From the NCBI RefSeq assembly GCF_024172085.1, contig NZ_JAMZDZ010000001.1, forward strand, positions 310,001-374,000: a stretch of 64,000 nt of DNA, read 5' to 3'. The position numbers and the translations under genes are program-made. The notes beneath the pieces are model-generated. The model did no database searches. It was not told where the DNA came from and saw nothing but the letters and a program-made list of their open reading frames with translations. Origin of the DNA: Hamadaea flava. GTDB lineage: Bacteria; Actinomycetota; Actinomycetes; Mycobacteriales; Micromonosporaceae. Every line of letters begins with the position of its first letter. Within the stretch, counting starts at the first letter, position 1. Shown one piece after another: positions 34,859 to 43,172 of the stretch.

Positions 34859-35587
34859 TCAGCGCGGTGCGGCGAGCGCCTTCTCCACTCCGGTCTCGTG
34901 GGGGCCGAGGAAGACCGGGTCGCGACGGGTGACCACGTCCACCATCGCCTTCAGGTAGGCACCCTGCTCCCGGACGGTCGCCCGGTCCCATTGGAGACGC
35001 CACTGCCGGGCGCTGTCGTCGCCGACGCCCACCGCGTCCATCCCCGCCTGACGGCACAGGGTCACCGCCCGCTCGATGTGGAAGCTCTGGGTCACGACGA
35101 TCGCGGCGGTGACGCCGAAGACGCGTACGGCCCGCTGGCACGAGTCGTAGGTGTCGAAGCCCGCGTAGTCAGGGACCACCTTCGTCCCCGGGACGCCGTT
35201 GGCCAGCAGCCACTGCTGCATGTGGCCCGGCTCGTCGTACCGCCATTCGCCGTGATCGCCGGAGACCAGGATCGCCTGGACCTTGCCGGCGTCGTAGAGC
35301 CGTTTGGCCTCCGCCAGCCGCGCCGTCAGGAAGCCCGACGGACTGCCGTTCGGGTCGACCTGCGCACCCAGCACCAGGGCCACCGGCCGCGCCGGGACGT
35401 CGCTCTCCGCGTACACGTGGCCGCGGGCGCCGCCCCGGATCCACAGCTGACTCGCCGCCACCGTCACGATCCCGGCCAGGCCCGCGATGAGCAGGCCGCG
35501 CCGGACCGTCCGCCAAGGGATCTTCACACCCTCCAGGATGTCGTACGCGCGCCAGATGGTTGCCGGCCGGCTGTGGTCGACCGGCAC
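34859..35587 (-). CDS. DUF218/YdcF-SanA-like membrane-anchored protein
   Basis: 242 residues from GTG 35587. One N-terminal membrane helix (about 32-50) precedes a DUF218 domain: ALVLGAQVDPNGSPSGFLTARLAEA, ILVSGDHGEWRYDEPGHMQQWL, and IVVTQSFHIERAVTLCRQAGMD. This is the pattern of SanA/vancomycin-exclusion proteins that affect envelope permeability. GTG 35527 is an alternative start 20 codons in. The preferred start lies at the end of the mannosyltransferase gene, suggesting coupling. Confidence 0.8.
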   Translation of the reverse strand: MPVDHSRPATIWRAYDILEGVKIPWRTVRRGLLIAGLAGIVTVAASQLWIRGGARGHVYAESDVPARPVALVLGAQVDPNGSPSGFLTARLAEAKRLYDAGKVQAILVSGDHGEWRYDEPGHMQQWLLANGVPGTKVVPDYAGFDTYDSCQRAVRVFGVTAAIVVTQSFHIERAVTLCRQAGMDAVGVGDDSARQWRLQWDRATVREQGAYLKAMVDVVTRRDPVFLGPHETGVEKALAAPR

Positions 35588-36889
35588 TCAGGCGACGAAG
35601 TTGTTCTGCAGGAACACGATGATCATCGCGCCTTGCAGGCCGACCGCGCCCATCGTGAAGAACTTGTCGAAGGTGGCGTTGCGCCCCATCTTCGCCAGGA
35701 CGAAGAACGCCGCCGTGCACTCCAGGCTGTAGCGCCACAGTGAACTGAGCGGGTAATGCGAGTGGATCGGACTGATCAGCGGCAGCGCCAGGGTCAGCGC
35801 GGCGAAGACGACCAGGTAGCGGTCGGCCGGATCGAGTTTCCACGGCCCCACCAGGGCCAGCGTCAGCAACGCGATCATCAGCAGCGCGGTCGCGAGGTTG
35901 GCGACGTTGCGGAAGTTGTCCGGCGAGAACATCGGCGTCCAGTCGTGGATCATCTTCGCGACCTGGCCGATGGTCGTCCACGGCGCCTGGTAGCCGTCGT
36001 GGAACCAGGCCTTCTGCGACTGCATGAAGTGGGTCGCGCTGCCGAAGCTCTGCTGCAGATAGAACATGTACGCCGCCAGCCCGGACGGCACGAGCGCGAT
36101 CGACAGGGCGTCCCAGCGGATGCGACGCGGCGACCAGCCGTGCTGGCGCAGGTACTCGTAGAGGAAGGCCGCGCCGAGGAGGATGCCGGCCATGCGAGTC
36201 GCCCCGGCCAGCCCGGCCAGCGCACCGGCGATCCACCAGTGCCCTCGGCGCATGCAGTAGAGCGAGCCCACCGCCAGGGCGATGAACATCGACTCGTTGT
36301 ACGCGGCCACGAGGTAGAACCCGGTCGGGAAGGCGAGCAGATAGAAGGCCGCCCGGCGGGCGTGCCGCTCGTCCATCATCTCGGCCGCGAGGCGGTGCGT
36401 GACCACGAGCGCGGCCAGGCAGCACACCAGCGACACCGCCAGCGCCGCCCCGAACGAGCCGCCCGGCAGCACCGCGTTCGCTCCGCGTACGGTCATCGGG
36501 TACAGCGGCCAGAACGCAGTCGCCCGGGTGTCCCAGTGGTACCCCGTGTCGGCGATGATCAGGTACCAGGTGGTGTCCCACCGGTTCCACGCGTCCAGCG
36601 CGACCGAGACGCTGTCCGGCGGGTCGCCGGCCTTCGCCGCCAGCCCTTCGAACGGCACCCAGGCCGCGAAGGTGACCACGGCGTACAACGCCAGACCGGA
36701 CAACCAGGTCCAGAACCCCACGATGAACGACTGCCGCCAGCGCTCGCGGCCCGACGGCCCGGTGGGCGGCGGGGCGGCGTGCTCACCGCCTACGGTCTCC
36801 CCGGGCGCGGCGTCCTCGGCGGCCTGAGCCGGGATCGCCGCGCGGACGGCGGGCGGGGCGCCTTCCAACTCCAGCGTTTCGTCGGGCAT
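35588..36889 (-). CDS. PIG-V-like mannosyltransferase, membrane glycosyltransferase
   Basis: 433 residues. A 45-residue Pro/Glu-rich cytoplasmic start is followed by about eight to ten membrane helices. The first luminal/outside loop carries WNRWDTTWYLIIADTGYHW, the WDxxxY...GY-type acidic motif of GPI mannosyltransferase 2 (PIG-V) and its bacterial relatives. FPTGFYLVAAYNESMFIAL also matches. It should use polyprenyl-phosphate mannose to modify an envelope lipid or protein. TATCGT (36901-36896) lies 6 nt before ATG 36889, so I preferred this over the ATG at 36907. Confidence 0.82.
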   Translation of the reverse strand: MPDETLELEGAPPAVRAAIPAQAAEDAAPGETVGGEHAAPPPTGPSGRERWRQSFIVGFWTWLSGLALYAVVTFAAWVPFEGLAAKAGDPPDSVSVALDAWNRWDTTWYLIIADTGYHWDTRATAFWPLYPMTVRGANAVLPGGSFGAALAVSLVCCLAALVVTHRLAAEMMDERHARRAAFYLLAFPTGFYLVAAYNESMFIALAVGSLYCMRRGHWWIAGALAGLAGATRMAGILLGAAFLYEYLRQHGWSPRRIRWDALSIALVPSGLAAYMFYLQQSFGSATHFMQSQKAWFHDGYQAPWTTIGQVAKMIHDWTPMFSPDNFRNVANLATALLMIALLTLALVGPWKLDPADRYLVVFAALTLALPLISPIHSHYPLSSLWRYSLECTAAFFVLAKMGRNATFDKFFTMGAVGLQGAMIIVFLQNNFVA

Positions 36890-37002
36890 GCGGTGACGAT
36901 AATGCATGCCTGAGTGTTATCGGTTCAGGGTCAGCGTTCCGTCCACGCCTGTCACAGCCCGATCAAAATGCGCCGCGGCCTGGCGGCCAGGTCAGCCGAC
37001 GA

Positions 37003-37578
37003 TCAGGAAGCCCGGCGGCGTGCCCGGCGGGCCGCCAGTTCGTCGGTCACCCCGAACGGAGCCTCGATCACCGGAGCCGGTTCGCCGGCGTCCTCCTCGG
37101 GGACCGCGCGTTCGCCCGGCAGCATCGCCAGCGAGCCCTGGATCTCCTTGAACGCGCCGCCGATCGCGATGCCGAACACGCCCTGCCCGCCCTGCAGCAG
37201 GTCGACGACCTCTTCGGCCGAGCGGCACTCGTACACCGTCGTGCCGTCGGAGATCAGGGTGATCCCCGCGAGATCCTCGACGCCGTGCGAGCGGAGCGTC
37301 TCGATGGCCTTCCGGATGTTCTGGAGCGAAACCCCGGCGTCCAGTAGTCGTTTGACGACTTTGAGGACTACGAGATCACGGAAGGAGTAGAGCCGCTGGG
37401 TTCCGGAGCCAGACGCGTCACGGATGCTCGGCGAGACCAGCCCGGTACGCGCCCAGTAGTCGATCTGCCGATAGCTGATCCCCACGGCGTGGCAGGCGGT
37501 GACCCCCCGATAGCCGACCGTCGGCTCCGGCAGGAACGCCTCCGCCAGTGTCGCCTGGTCTGCGCTGTAAGGCTCCAT
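37003..37578 (-). CDS. MerR-family regulator (Rv1830-like)
   Basis: 191 residues with an N-terminal MerR winged helix (GYRGVTACHAVGISYRQIDYWARTGLVSPS, then GTQRLYSFRDLVVLKVVKRLLDAGVSLQNIRKAI). The C-terminal half (about 95-165) has TTVYECRSAEEVVDLLQGGQGVFGIAIGG and is not a known metal-binding domain. Order and sequence match M. tuberculosis Rv1830. The leader is about 100 nt, with TATAGG near 37683 and a GACA/TGTC repeat at 37669-37678 as possible promoter and operator. Confidence 0.88.
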   Translation of the reverse strand: MEPYSADQATLAEAFLPEPTVGYRGVTACHAVGISYRQIDYWARTGLVSPSIRDASGSGTQRLYSFRDLVVLKVVKRLLDAGVSLQNIRKAIETLRSHGVEDLAGITLISDGTTVYECRSAEEVVDLLQGGQGVFGIAIGGAFKEIQGSLAMLPGERAVPEEDAGEPAPVIEAPFGVTDELAARRARRRAS

Positions 37579-37778
37579 ACGAATACCTCCACTCCGCGGC
37601 GCCGGGCAGCACGCAGCTCAGCGCCCGCTCGCGCACGGCTCGCGGTGGAGAGCGTCGGTGCCAGATCCGACAACTGTCACCCTATAGCGCAGGGCCGGGT
37701 GCGGGGTGGAGGCAACACGCGGACACGCCGCGAAAGGAGTATCCCGGCGCACCGGGCAGCGCGCCGACCGGGCAGCGG

Positions 37779-38246
37779 TCAGCTCGCGAAGTCCTCGGGG
37801 GTTACCTGCTCGAGGAACTCCCGGAACTTCTCGACCTCGTCCTCCTGCTCGTCGGGGATGATGATCCCCGCCTCGTCCAGGACCGACTCGGCGCAGCGGA
37901 TGGGCGCGCCGACCCGCAGGGCGAGCGCGATCGCGTCGCTCGGGCGGCCCGACACCCGGATGGCGCCGTCGGAGAACAACAGGTCCGCGTAGTAGATGCT
38001 GTCCCGCAGGTCGGTGATCTCGACCGCCGACAACGGCGCGGACAGCGCCTGCAGGACGTCTCGCATGAGGTCGTGGGTCAGCGGGCGTTGCGGTTTCACG
38101 CCCTGCTGTTCGTAGGCGATGGCGGTCGCCTCCACCGCACCGATCCAGATCGGCAGGTACCGGTCGCCATCGACCTCGCGCAGCAGCACGATCGGCTGGT
38201 TGGTGGGCAACTCGACCCGCACCCCGACCACGCTCAGCTCACGCAC
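37779..38246 (-). CDS. Bifunctional nuclease (BFN) domain protein, DUF151
   Basis: 155 residues covering one BFN domain: IVLLREVDGDRYLPIWIGAVEATAIA, then RPLTHDLMRDVL and GRPSDAIALALRVGAPI. A short acidic tail ends the protein. Plant BFN members have RNase and DNase activity; bacterial ones are structurally known (Thermotoga TM0160) but of unclear role. GTG 38246 has GGGAGG six bases upstream. It is the Rv1829 counterpart, between two MerR genes. Confidence 0.9.
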   Translation of the reverse strand: MRELSVVGVRVELPTNQPIVLLREVDGDRYLPIWIGAVEATAIAYEQQGVKPQRPLTHDLMRDVLQALSAPLSAVEITDLRDSIYYADLLFSDGAIRVSGRPSDAIALALRVGAPIRCAESVLDEAGIIIPDEQEDEVEKFREFLEQVTPEDFAS

Positions 38247-38296
38247 AGTCGCCTCCCTCTCTCCGGCACAGCCCTCCCACCCACCGTACACGCATC

Positions 38297-39094
38297 TCAC
38301 TGGCCGGGCGTGGCGCGCAGCCCCACCCGAACCAGTGCGGCGTGCAGGCGTTGCGACAGCACGGTTAGTTCCCGCACGGTCTCCGCCGCCCGCGCTTGCG
38401 CGGTCGGATCGGGGTGCCGCAGCAGCGGTGCGACCAGGGCGGCGATCAGGCCGACCTCGCGGTCCGCGGCGGCCCGCCAGGCCCGCAGATGCCTTGCGTG
38501 TACGCCGTGTTCGGCGAACGCGGCGGCCACCTCGGCGACAGCGAGCGCGTCGGCGTCGTAGCGGCCGCCGGCGTCCGGCGTCAGCAACCCGTGCTGCTCC
38601 AGATCCCGCAATTGACTCGTCGTCAGCCCGGCCCGGTCGCACAGTTCGGCCGTGGTGAGCCGGACCGAAGCGGCGTCCCGCGGCTGCGCCGGAACCGCGA
38701 CTCCGATCGTCGTCGGCGGGGGCGCGTCGTCGGGCCCCAGCGCGACGAGGTTCGGCCGGGAGGCCGCCTCGACGAGCTCGTCGCCGCCTTCGGCGAGTTG
38801 CTCCCGGATGACCCGCAACGGCAGATACTGGTCCCGTTGGGCGGTCAGCACGTAGCGCAGGCGCTGGACGTCGGCCCGCGAGTACTTCCGATAGCCCGAC
38901 GGTGTGCGCTGCGGCTCGACCAGCCCCTCGGTCTCCAGGAACCGGAGCTTGGAGATGGTGGTGTCCGGGAACTCGGCACGCAGCTCCGCCAGCACCTCAC
39001 CGATGCTGAACAGCGGCTGCGCGTCGGCGCGGGCGCGGGCCTCCGCCGCGCCCGCCCGATCGCCGGGCGTCGCGGCCCGTTCGGACAGCGTCAC
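38297..39094 (-). CDS. MerR-family regulator, FtsR/Rv1828-like
   Basis: 265 residues. MerR winged helix at about 28-100 (FSIGEVLAELRAEFPDTTISKLRFLETEGLVEPQRTPSGYRKYS). A linker and a second helical effector domain with its own HTH-like LTTAELCDRAGLTTSQLRDLEQHGLL follow. The Corynebacterium homologue FtsR activates ftsZ, and Rv1828 is the mycobacterial one. GTG 39094 overlaps the garA stop (GTGA). The gene lies directly downstream of the kinase substrate GarA, so the pair is coupled. Confidence 0.88.
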   Translation of the reverse strand: MTLSERAATPGDRAGAAEARARADAQPLFSIGEVLAELRAEFPDTTISKLRFLETEGLVEPQRTPSGYRKYSRADVQRLRYVLTAQRDQYLPLRVIREQLAEGGDELVEAASRPNLVALGPDDAPPPTTIGVAVPAQPRDAASVRLTTAELCDRAGLTTSQLRDLEQHGLLTPDAGGRYDADALAVAEVAAAFAEHGVHARHLRAWRAAADREVGLIAALVAPLLRHPDPTAQARAAETVRELTVLSQRLHAALVRVGLRATPGQ

Positions 39095-39531
39095 GACTCC
39101 TCGGGGCGGGGCCCCGCGATGTAGACGAGCCGGAACTTGCCGATCTGGACCTCGTCACCGTTGTTGAGGGTGGCCGACTCGACCCGCTCGCGGTTGACGT
39201 AGGTGCCGTTGAGGCTGCCCACGTCGCGAACGGTGAAGGTCGAGCCCTCCCGGTGGAACTCGGCGTGCCGCCGCGAGACGGTCACGTCGTCGAGGAAGAT
39301 GTCGCTGTCGGGGTGCCGCCCGCTGGTCGTCACGTCGTGGTCGAGCAGGAATCGAGCGCCCGCGTTCGGCCCACGCCGCACCACGAGCAGGGCCATCCCG
39401 GCCGGCAGTTGACCGGAGACCCGACCGGGCACGACGTCGGAGTCGGGACCCTCGAGAACCTCGTCCAACGAGCCGAGGTGCAGGGTCGACGTGACATCGA
39501 GCGGGGGGAACTCGTCGCCGGGGCGGGTCAT
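39091..39531 (-). CDS. garA: FHA-domain signalling protein GarA
   Basis: 146 residues. A disordered N-terminus carries a possible phosphoacceptor DVTSTLHL (Thr14, Thr16) in place of the ETTS motif of mycobacterial GarA. The FHA domain (about 47-140) has GPNAGARFLLDHDVTTSGRH, then DIFLDDVTVSRRHAEF and VGSLNGTYVNRE. In mycobacteria PknB/PknG phosphorylate GarA, and the unphosphorylated form binds 2-oxoglutarate dehydrogenase and glutamate dehydrogenase. GAGGTGG precedes ATG 39531. It is the Rv1827 counterpart. Confidence 0.93.
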   Translation of the reverse strand: MTRPGDEFPPLDVTSTLHLGSLDEVLEGPDSDVVPGRVSGQLPAGMALLVVRRGPNAGARFLLDHDVTTSGRHPDSDIFLDDVTVSRRHAEFHREGSTFTVRDVGSLNGTYVNRERVESATLNNGDEVQIGKFRLVYIAGPRPEES

Positions 39532-39697
39532 CGGACCACCTCACGATTTCGTCTAACGGTGCTTCGTCAACAAACCTTGCTGCAACGGAGCTTGGGCGGT
39601 GATGGCGGCTACGCCCGCGGGCGGACTGCCCTCGGGCGATCGGTTGTGCGAGCGTAGCCAGCCAGGGAAGAAAGGGTCAACCGGACGCGCGGGCAGT

Positions 39698-40075
39698 TCA
39701 GCTCTCGGTGAGCTTGCGGTAGCCGTCCGCGTCGAGCAGCGAGGTGAGCGACGCCGGGTCGCTCGGCCGCAGCTCGACCAGCCAGCCTTCGCCGTACGGG
39801 TCCGTGTTGATCAGATCCGGCGAGTCGCCCAGTGCCTCGTTGCGGGCGACCACGACCCCGCTGACCGGAGCGTAGATCTCGGAGACGCTCTTGGTCGACT
39901 CGACCTCGCCGAAGGCGTCCCCAGCTGCCACGGTCGTGCCGGGCTCGGGCAGCTGCACGTAGACGATGTCACCGAGCGCGTCTTGCGCGAAGTCGGTGAT
40001 ACCCACCCGCACCGGATCGGCGCCCGCGGCCACCCACTCGTGCTCCGCGGTGTAGCGCAGATTCTCGGGAATCAA
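39698..40075 (-). CDS. gcvH: Glycine cleavage system H protein
   Basis: 125-residue lipoyl carrier protein. The lipoylated lysine is Lys62 in VESTKSVSEIYAPVSG; the start IPENLRYTAEHEWV is standard. It shuttles the aminomethyl group between GcvP (30051), GcvT and Lpd. It lies just upstream of garA in transcription order, as Rv1826 does, 154 bp apart. Confidence 0.95.
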   Translation of the reverse strand: MIPENLRYTAEHEWVAAGADPVRVGITDFAQDALGDIVYVQLPEPGTTVAAGDAFGEVESTKSVSEIYAPVSGVVVARNEALGDSPDLINTDPYGEGWLVELRPSDPASLTSLLDADGYRKLTES

Positions 40076-40119
40076 CGGCTGCTCCTCTTCAACATCGTCT
40101 ACCGCCTACCCGCCACCGG

Positions 40120-41175
40120 TCAGGAGGCGGGCTGCGCGTACTGCAGGTCCGGTTCCGCGGCTAACGCGGACACCGTTACCTTGCCCGGATCTTCGACGAT
40201 CACGTTACCGCCGTCGCTGCTGACCGTCGCCACCACCCCGCCCGGAATGTTGAGCGCGGTCTTCATGGTGGCCGGATCACCGATGACGGTGATCGTGTAG
40301 GGGCCGGTCAGCTTCGTCCCACTCACATTCAGGCCGCCGTCGGCGTCCTGGAAGTAGGTCGAGACGATGATCCGGACGGCCGGGCCACCGCCGCCGCTGA
40401 TCTGCATCGCCTCGGCGCCGGCGTTACGGAGTTCCTCGACCGCGTCGAGGAACCGCGACGCCCGGATCTGGCCGGAGAAGCGTACGGTGAGGCCGGTTCC
40501 CTCGGCGGGCAGCGTCCCGGCCAGGATGCCCAGCTCGTCGGCGCGTTGCTCGGCCGCGCCGCGGGCCGCCTCGGCGCTCTCGCTGCCGGCGGTCAGCTCT
40601 CGCTTCAGTTGCTCCAGGTCGGCGATCTCCTGGCGGACGCGATTCTCGTTGGAGTCCAGATCGGACAGAATCCGGACGAGGTCGTCGGTACGCGCCGAGG
40701 CCAGCGTCGAGTCCTCCGAGGTACCCCGGACCTGGACGATGAGGGCGAAGCCAAGCAGCCCGACCAGGACCGCGATGACGATCGTCGCCGCGGACACCTT
40801 CTTCTTGCCGGATTCGCCGGACCCACCCGCCGCCTCCGGCGAGCCGCCGGAATCCGTGGTGCCGGTGGAATCGTTCGAGCCGCTCGAGCCGCTCGGCGAC
40901 GCCAGCGCGACCGTCGGCTCGGCTCCCTCGTCTGACTCGCCGTCGACGGTCTCGGCGGACCCGTCGGATGTGGTGTCGTCGGAGTCGCCGACTGCGTCAT
41001 GGTCGGAGACATCGTCGGAGTCCACGGCGTCCGACGGGTGGTCGAGCCGGATCGTCTGCTCGGCGTCGAAGTCCGCGCCGAACGTGTCCGGGCGTACGCC
41101 GCCGGACCCGATGTCACGGTCGGCGTCGCCGGGCTGCCGATCCGGTTCGGGCTGGTTCTCGTGAGGGTTCGTCAT
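40120..41175 (-). CDS. DUF881-family membrane protein with long acidic N-terminus (Rv1825-like)
   Basis: 351 residues. The first 125 are a Ser/Asp/Gly-rich acidic cytoplasmic stretch. One membrane helix follows (about 130-150, SAATIVIAVLVGLLGFALIVQ), then a coiled coil (about 165-215) and the DUF881 domain (AEGTGLTVRFSGQ, VEELRNAGAEAMQISG, GPYTITVIGDPATMKTALNIPGGV). The family is conserved in Gram-positive bacteria beside division and lipid genes. AGGAGG lies just upstream of ATG 41175. Rv1825 is linked to cell-wall functions. Confidence 0.88.
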   Translation of the reverse strand: MTNPHENQPEPDRQPGDADRDIGSGGVRPDTFGADFDAEQTIRLDHPSDAVDSDDVSDHDAVGDSDDTTSDGSAETVDGESDEGAEPTVALASPSGSSGSNDSTGTTDSGGSPEAAGGSGESGKKKVSAATIVIAVLVGLLGFALIVQVRGTSEDSTLASARTDDLVRILSDLDSNENRVRQEIADLEQLKRELTAGSESAEAARGAAEQRADELGILAGTLPAEGTGLTVRFSGQIRASRFLDAVEELRNAGAEAMQISGGGGPAVRIIVSTYFQDADGGLNVSGTKLTGPYTITVIGDPATMKTALNIPGGVVATVSSDGGNVIVEDPGKVTVSALAAEPDLQYAQPAS

Positions 41176-41183
41176 CCCGCCTC

Positions 41184-41516
41184 CTACGCCCGGAACAGAT
41201 GCCGCCGGATCGCCGCGACGTTGCCGAAGATCCGTACGCCCAGGACGACCACCACGCCGGTGGAGAGCTGGCCGCCGACGCCGAGCTGGTCGCCCAGCCA
41301 CACGATGAGCCCGGCGACCAGGACGTTGGAGATGAACGAGACGACGAACTGCTTGTCGTCGAAGATCCCGTCCAGCTTGGCCCGCACGCCGCCGAAGACG
41401 GCGTCGAGCGCTGCGACGACGGCGATGGGCAGGTAGGGCTCGAGCGCCGCCGGGACGGTCGGGTCGAGGATCACGCCGAGGACGACCCCGGCGATCAAGG
41501 CGAGGACGGGGATCAC
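41184..41516 (-). CDS. DUF1290/small basic membrane protein (Rv1824-like)
   Basis: 110 residues with three or four membrane helices: an N-terminal VLALIAGVVLGVIL, then YLPIAVVAALDAVFGGVRAKLDGIFDDKQFVVSF, the family fingerprint, and a basic end RIFGNVAAIRRHLFRA. In Firmicutes the homologue (Sbp) lies next to ftsAZ. GTG 41516 overlaps the preceding DUF881 stop. It probably forms a complex with the two flanking DUF881 proteins (inference from conserved order). Confidence 0.9.
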   Translation of the reverse strand: MIPVLALIAGVVLGVILDPTVPAALEPYLPIAVVAALDAVFGGVRAKLDGIFDDKQFVVSFISNVLVAGLIVWLGDQLGVGGQLSTGVVVVLGVRIFGNVAAIRRHLFRA

Positions 41517-42409
41517 TTGCCACCTCCCGATGGCGACACGGTCGCCGAGGGCGATCCAGAGACGACTGGCTTGGCGTACCGCAGCTGGGGATTGGCCGCG
41601 GCGGGCAGGGTGAGGTCGTCGGTGCGCTTCACCGAGAACGACATCCCCTTGCTGTCGACGAGCTTGCGGAACAGGTCGGCGGTCGCCGACTCGGAGAACT
41701 TGGTCGCCATCGAGCTCGGCCCGATGGCGGTGATCTTGTAGGGGCCGACCAGCGGCTTGAAGTCCACCAGGATCGCCTCGCCCGCCGAGCGGATGGTCGA
41801 CGTCGAGGTGAGCCGCTGGCCGTTGATCGCGATCGCCTCCGCGCCGTCGGTGAACAGCTCGTTCACCACGTTGCGCAGGTCCACGAAAAGGACCCGGGCG
41901 GTCTTGTCGGCCTGGCCGGTCACCGGGTCGGCCTTCGCGGGGCCGTCGCCCAGCGTGATGGTCACGCCGTCGCCGGTCACCCGGCGCAGCCCGGTCGCGG
42001 CCTCATAGGTACGCAGCCGCTGAAGCGTGCTGTCGTTGAGCAGGGCCGCCTGAAGGCTGTTCACCTGGCCGCGCAGCAACTCCTCGCGGCCGGTCAGCGC
42101 GTCGATGCGGTCCTGCCGGGTGTGGATGTCGGCGATCAGGCCGTCGCGGGCCGTCTGCCGCTGCGGCTGCTCCTCGACGACCTTCTGGTACGCCACGGCG
42201 AGCAGGAAACCGAGCACGAGCGCGGTCACCGCCCCGAGCACCTTGTACGCCGTCCGCCTCGCCGGCGAGCGCCGGGTGGACGCCTCGTACGCCGCGCGGC
42301 TGGCGTCGACGGACTCCCGGAACAGGGAGTCCAACAGGTCCGTGCTGTAGCGGCGACGCGCCTGCGCGGCCTGCTCGCCCGTGTCGGGCGGGGGCGCCGA
42401 GGAGGTCAT
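41513..42409 (-). CDS. DUF881-family membrane protein (Rv1823-like)
   Basis: 298 residues. A basic cytoplasmic start, a single helix (about 53-74, VLGAVTALVLGFLLAVAYQKVV), then a coiled coil with ADIHTRQDRIDALTGREELL. The DUF881 domain follows: TGDGVTITLGDGPA, VNELFTDGAEAIAINGQRL and VGPYKITAIGPSSM. ATG 42409 overlaps the pgsA stop (ATGA), and its stop overlaps the DUF1290 start, so pgsA, this gene and DUF1290 form a tightly coupled set. Confidence 0.9.
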   Translation of the reverse strand: MTSSAPPPDTGEQAAQARRRYSTDLLDSLFRESVDASRAAYEASTRRSPARRTAYKVLGAVTALVLGFLLAVAYQKVVEEQPQRQTARDGLIADIHTRQDRIDALTGREELLRGQVNSLQAALLNDSTLQRLRTYEAATGLRRVTGDGVTITLGDGPAKADPVTGQADKTARVLFVDLRNVVNELFTDGAEAIAINGQRLTSTSTIRSAGEAILVDFKPLVGPYKITAIGPSSMATKFSESATADLFRKLVDSKGMSFSVKRTDDLTLPAAANPQLRYAKPVVSGSPSATVSPSGGGK

Positions 42410-43008
42410 GCCGAACCTCCGGCGGCGGCCGGCTGCTTCGCGCGTACCACCGACCGAGCCTGCAGGATGTAGAGACCGCCGGCGACCCAGTAGAGGACGA
42501 GTCCCCACCAGGCCATCGCCCACCCGATCGCGTGGGCGACCGACGCGACCGCGCCGTCGGCGGCGGACGCGAGCAGCAGCACCGGGAACGCGAACAGGAG
42601 GATGAACGTGGCGGTCTTGCCGACGTAGTGGACCGGCAGCGGCGGTACGCCGTACCGCCGCAGGACCAGGACCACCACGCTGAGCACGGCTTCCCGGAGG
42701 AGCAGCGCGATGGTGAACGCCCACGGCACGACGCCCTCGACGGTGAACGCCACGATGGTGGCGAGGATGTAGAGGCGGTCGGCGACCGGGTCCATCAGCT
42801 CGCCGAGGCGGCTGACCTGACCGAGTCGCCGTGCCAGGTAGCCGTCGATCCAGTCGGTCGTGCCGCCGATCGCCAGCACCGCGACCGCCCAGCCCCACTC
42901 GTGCGGGCCGAGGAAGAGGTACAGGAACAGTGGGACGCCGAGCAGCCGCAGAAAGCTGATCGCGTTGGGGATGGTCAGGATCCTCGACCGGGGATCCGCC
43001 TGCGTCAT
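42406..43008 (-). CDS. pgsA: CDP-alcohol phosphatidyltransferase (PgsA2-like)
   Basis: 200 residues with about five to six membrane helices. The CDP-alcohol motif is complete: the DG...AR pair, then G, D and D in DWIDGYLARRLGQ and SRLGELMDPVADRLY. It transfers a phosphatidyl group from CDP-diacylglycerol to an alcohol, probably glycerol-3-phosphate or a related polyol; Rv1822 (pgsA2) is the positional counterpart. It heads the conserved cluster, with a G-rich ribosome site directly before ATG 43008. A hairpin separates it from the DUF2264 gene. Confidence 0.9.
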   Translation of the reverse strand: MTQADPRSRILTIPNAISFLRLLGVPLFLYLFLGPHEWGWAVAVLAIGGTTDWIDGYLARRLGQVSRLGELMDPVADRLYILATIVAFTVEGVVPWAFTIALLLREAVLSVVVLVLRRYGVPPLPVHYVGKTATFILLFAFPVLLLASAADGAVASVAHAIGWAMAWWGLVLYWVAGGLYILQARSVVRAKQPAAAGGSA

Positions 43009-43047
43009 CTCGCCCCCCTAGCCTGTCCGCCGCCGAGCCACTATATC

Positions 43048-43085
43048 CGCCCCGGAGTGGATCATCGCAGTCCCACTCCGGGGCG
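43048..43085 (-). terminator. Hairpin terminator after the DUF2264 gene
   Basis: Perfect 13-bp arms, CGCCCCGGAGTGG (43048-43060) and CCACTCCGGGGCG (43073-43085), have a 12-nt loop containing ATCATCGC. It separates the sugar-use gene from the pgsA cluster. A TATAGT directly beyond it could be the pgsA -10. Confidence 0.65.
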
Positions 43086-43172
43086 TCCGCGTCTGGGTGG
43101 TTTGCGACGCGTTGCGGCCGGTCAGCCCGCTTGGGCGGTCAGCCTGTCGGAGCGGTCGGCTCGGTTGCGGGA

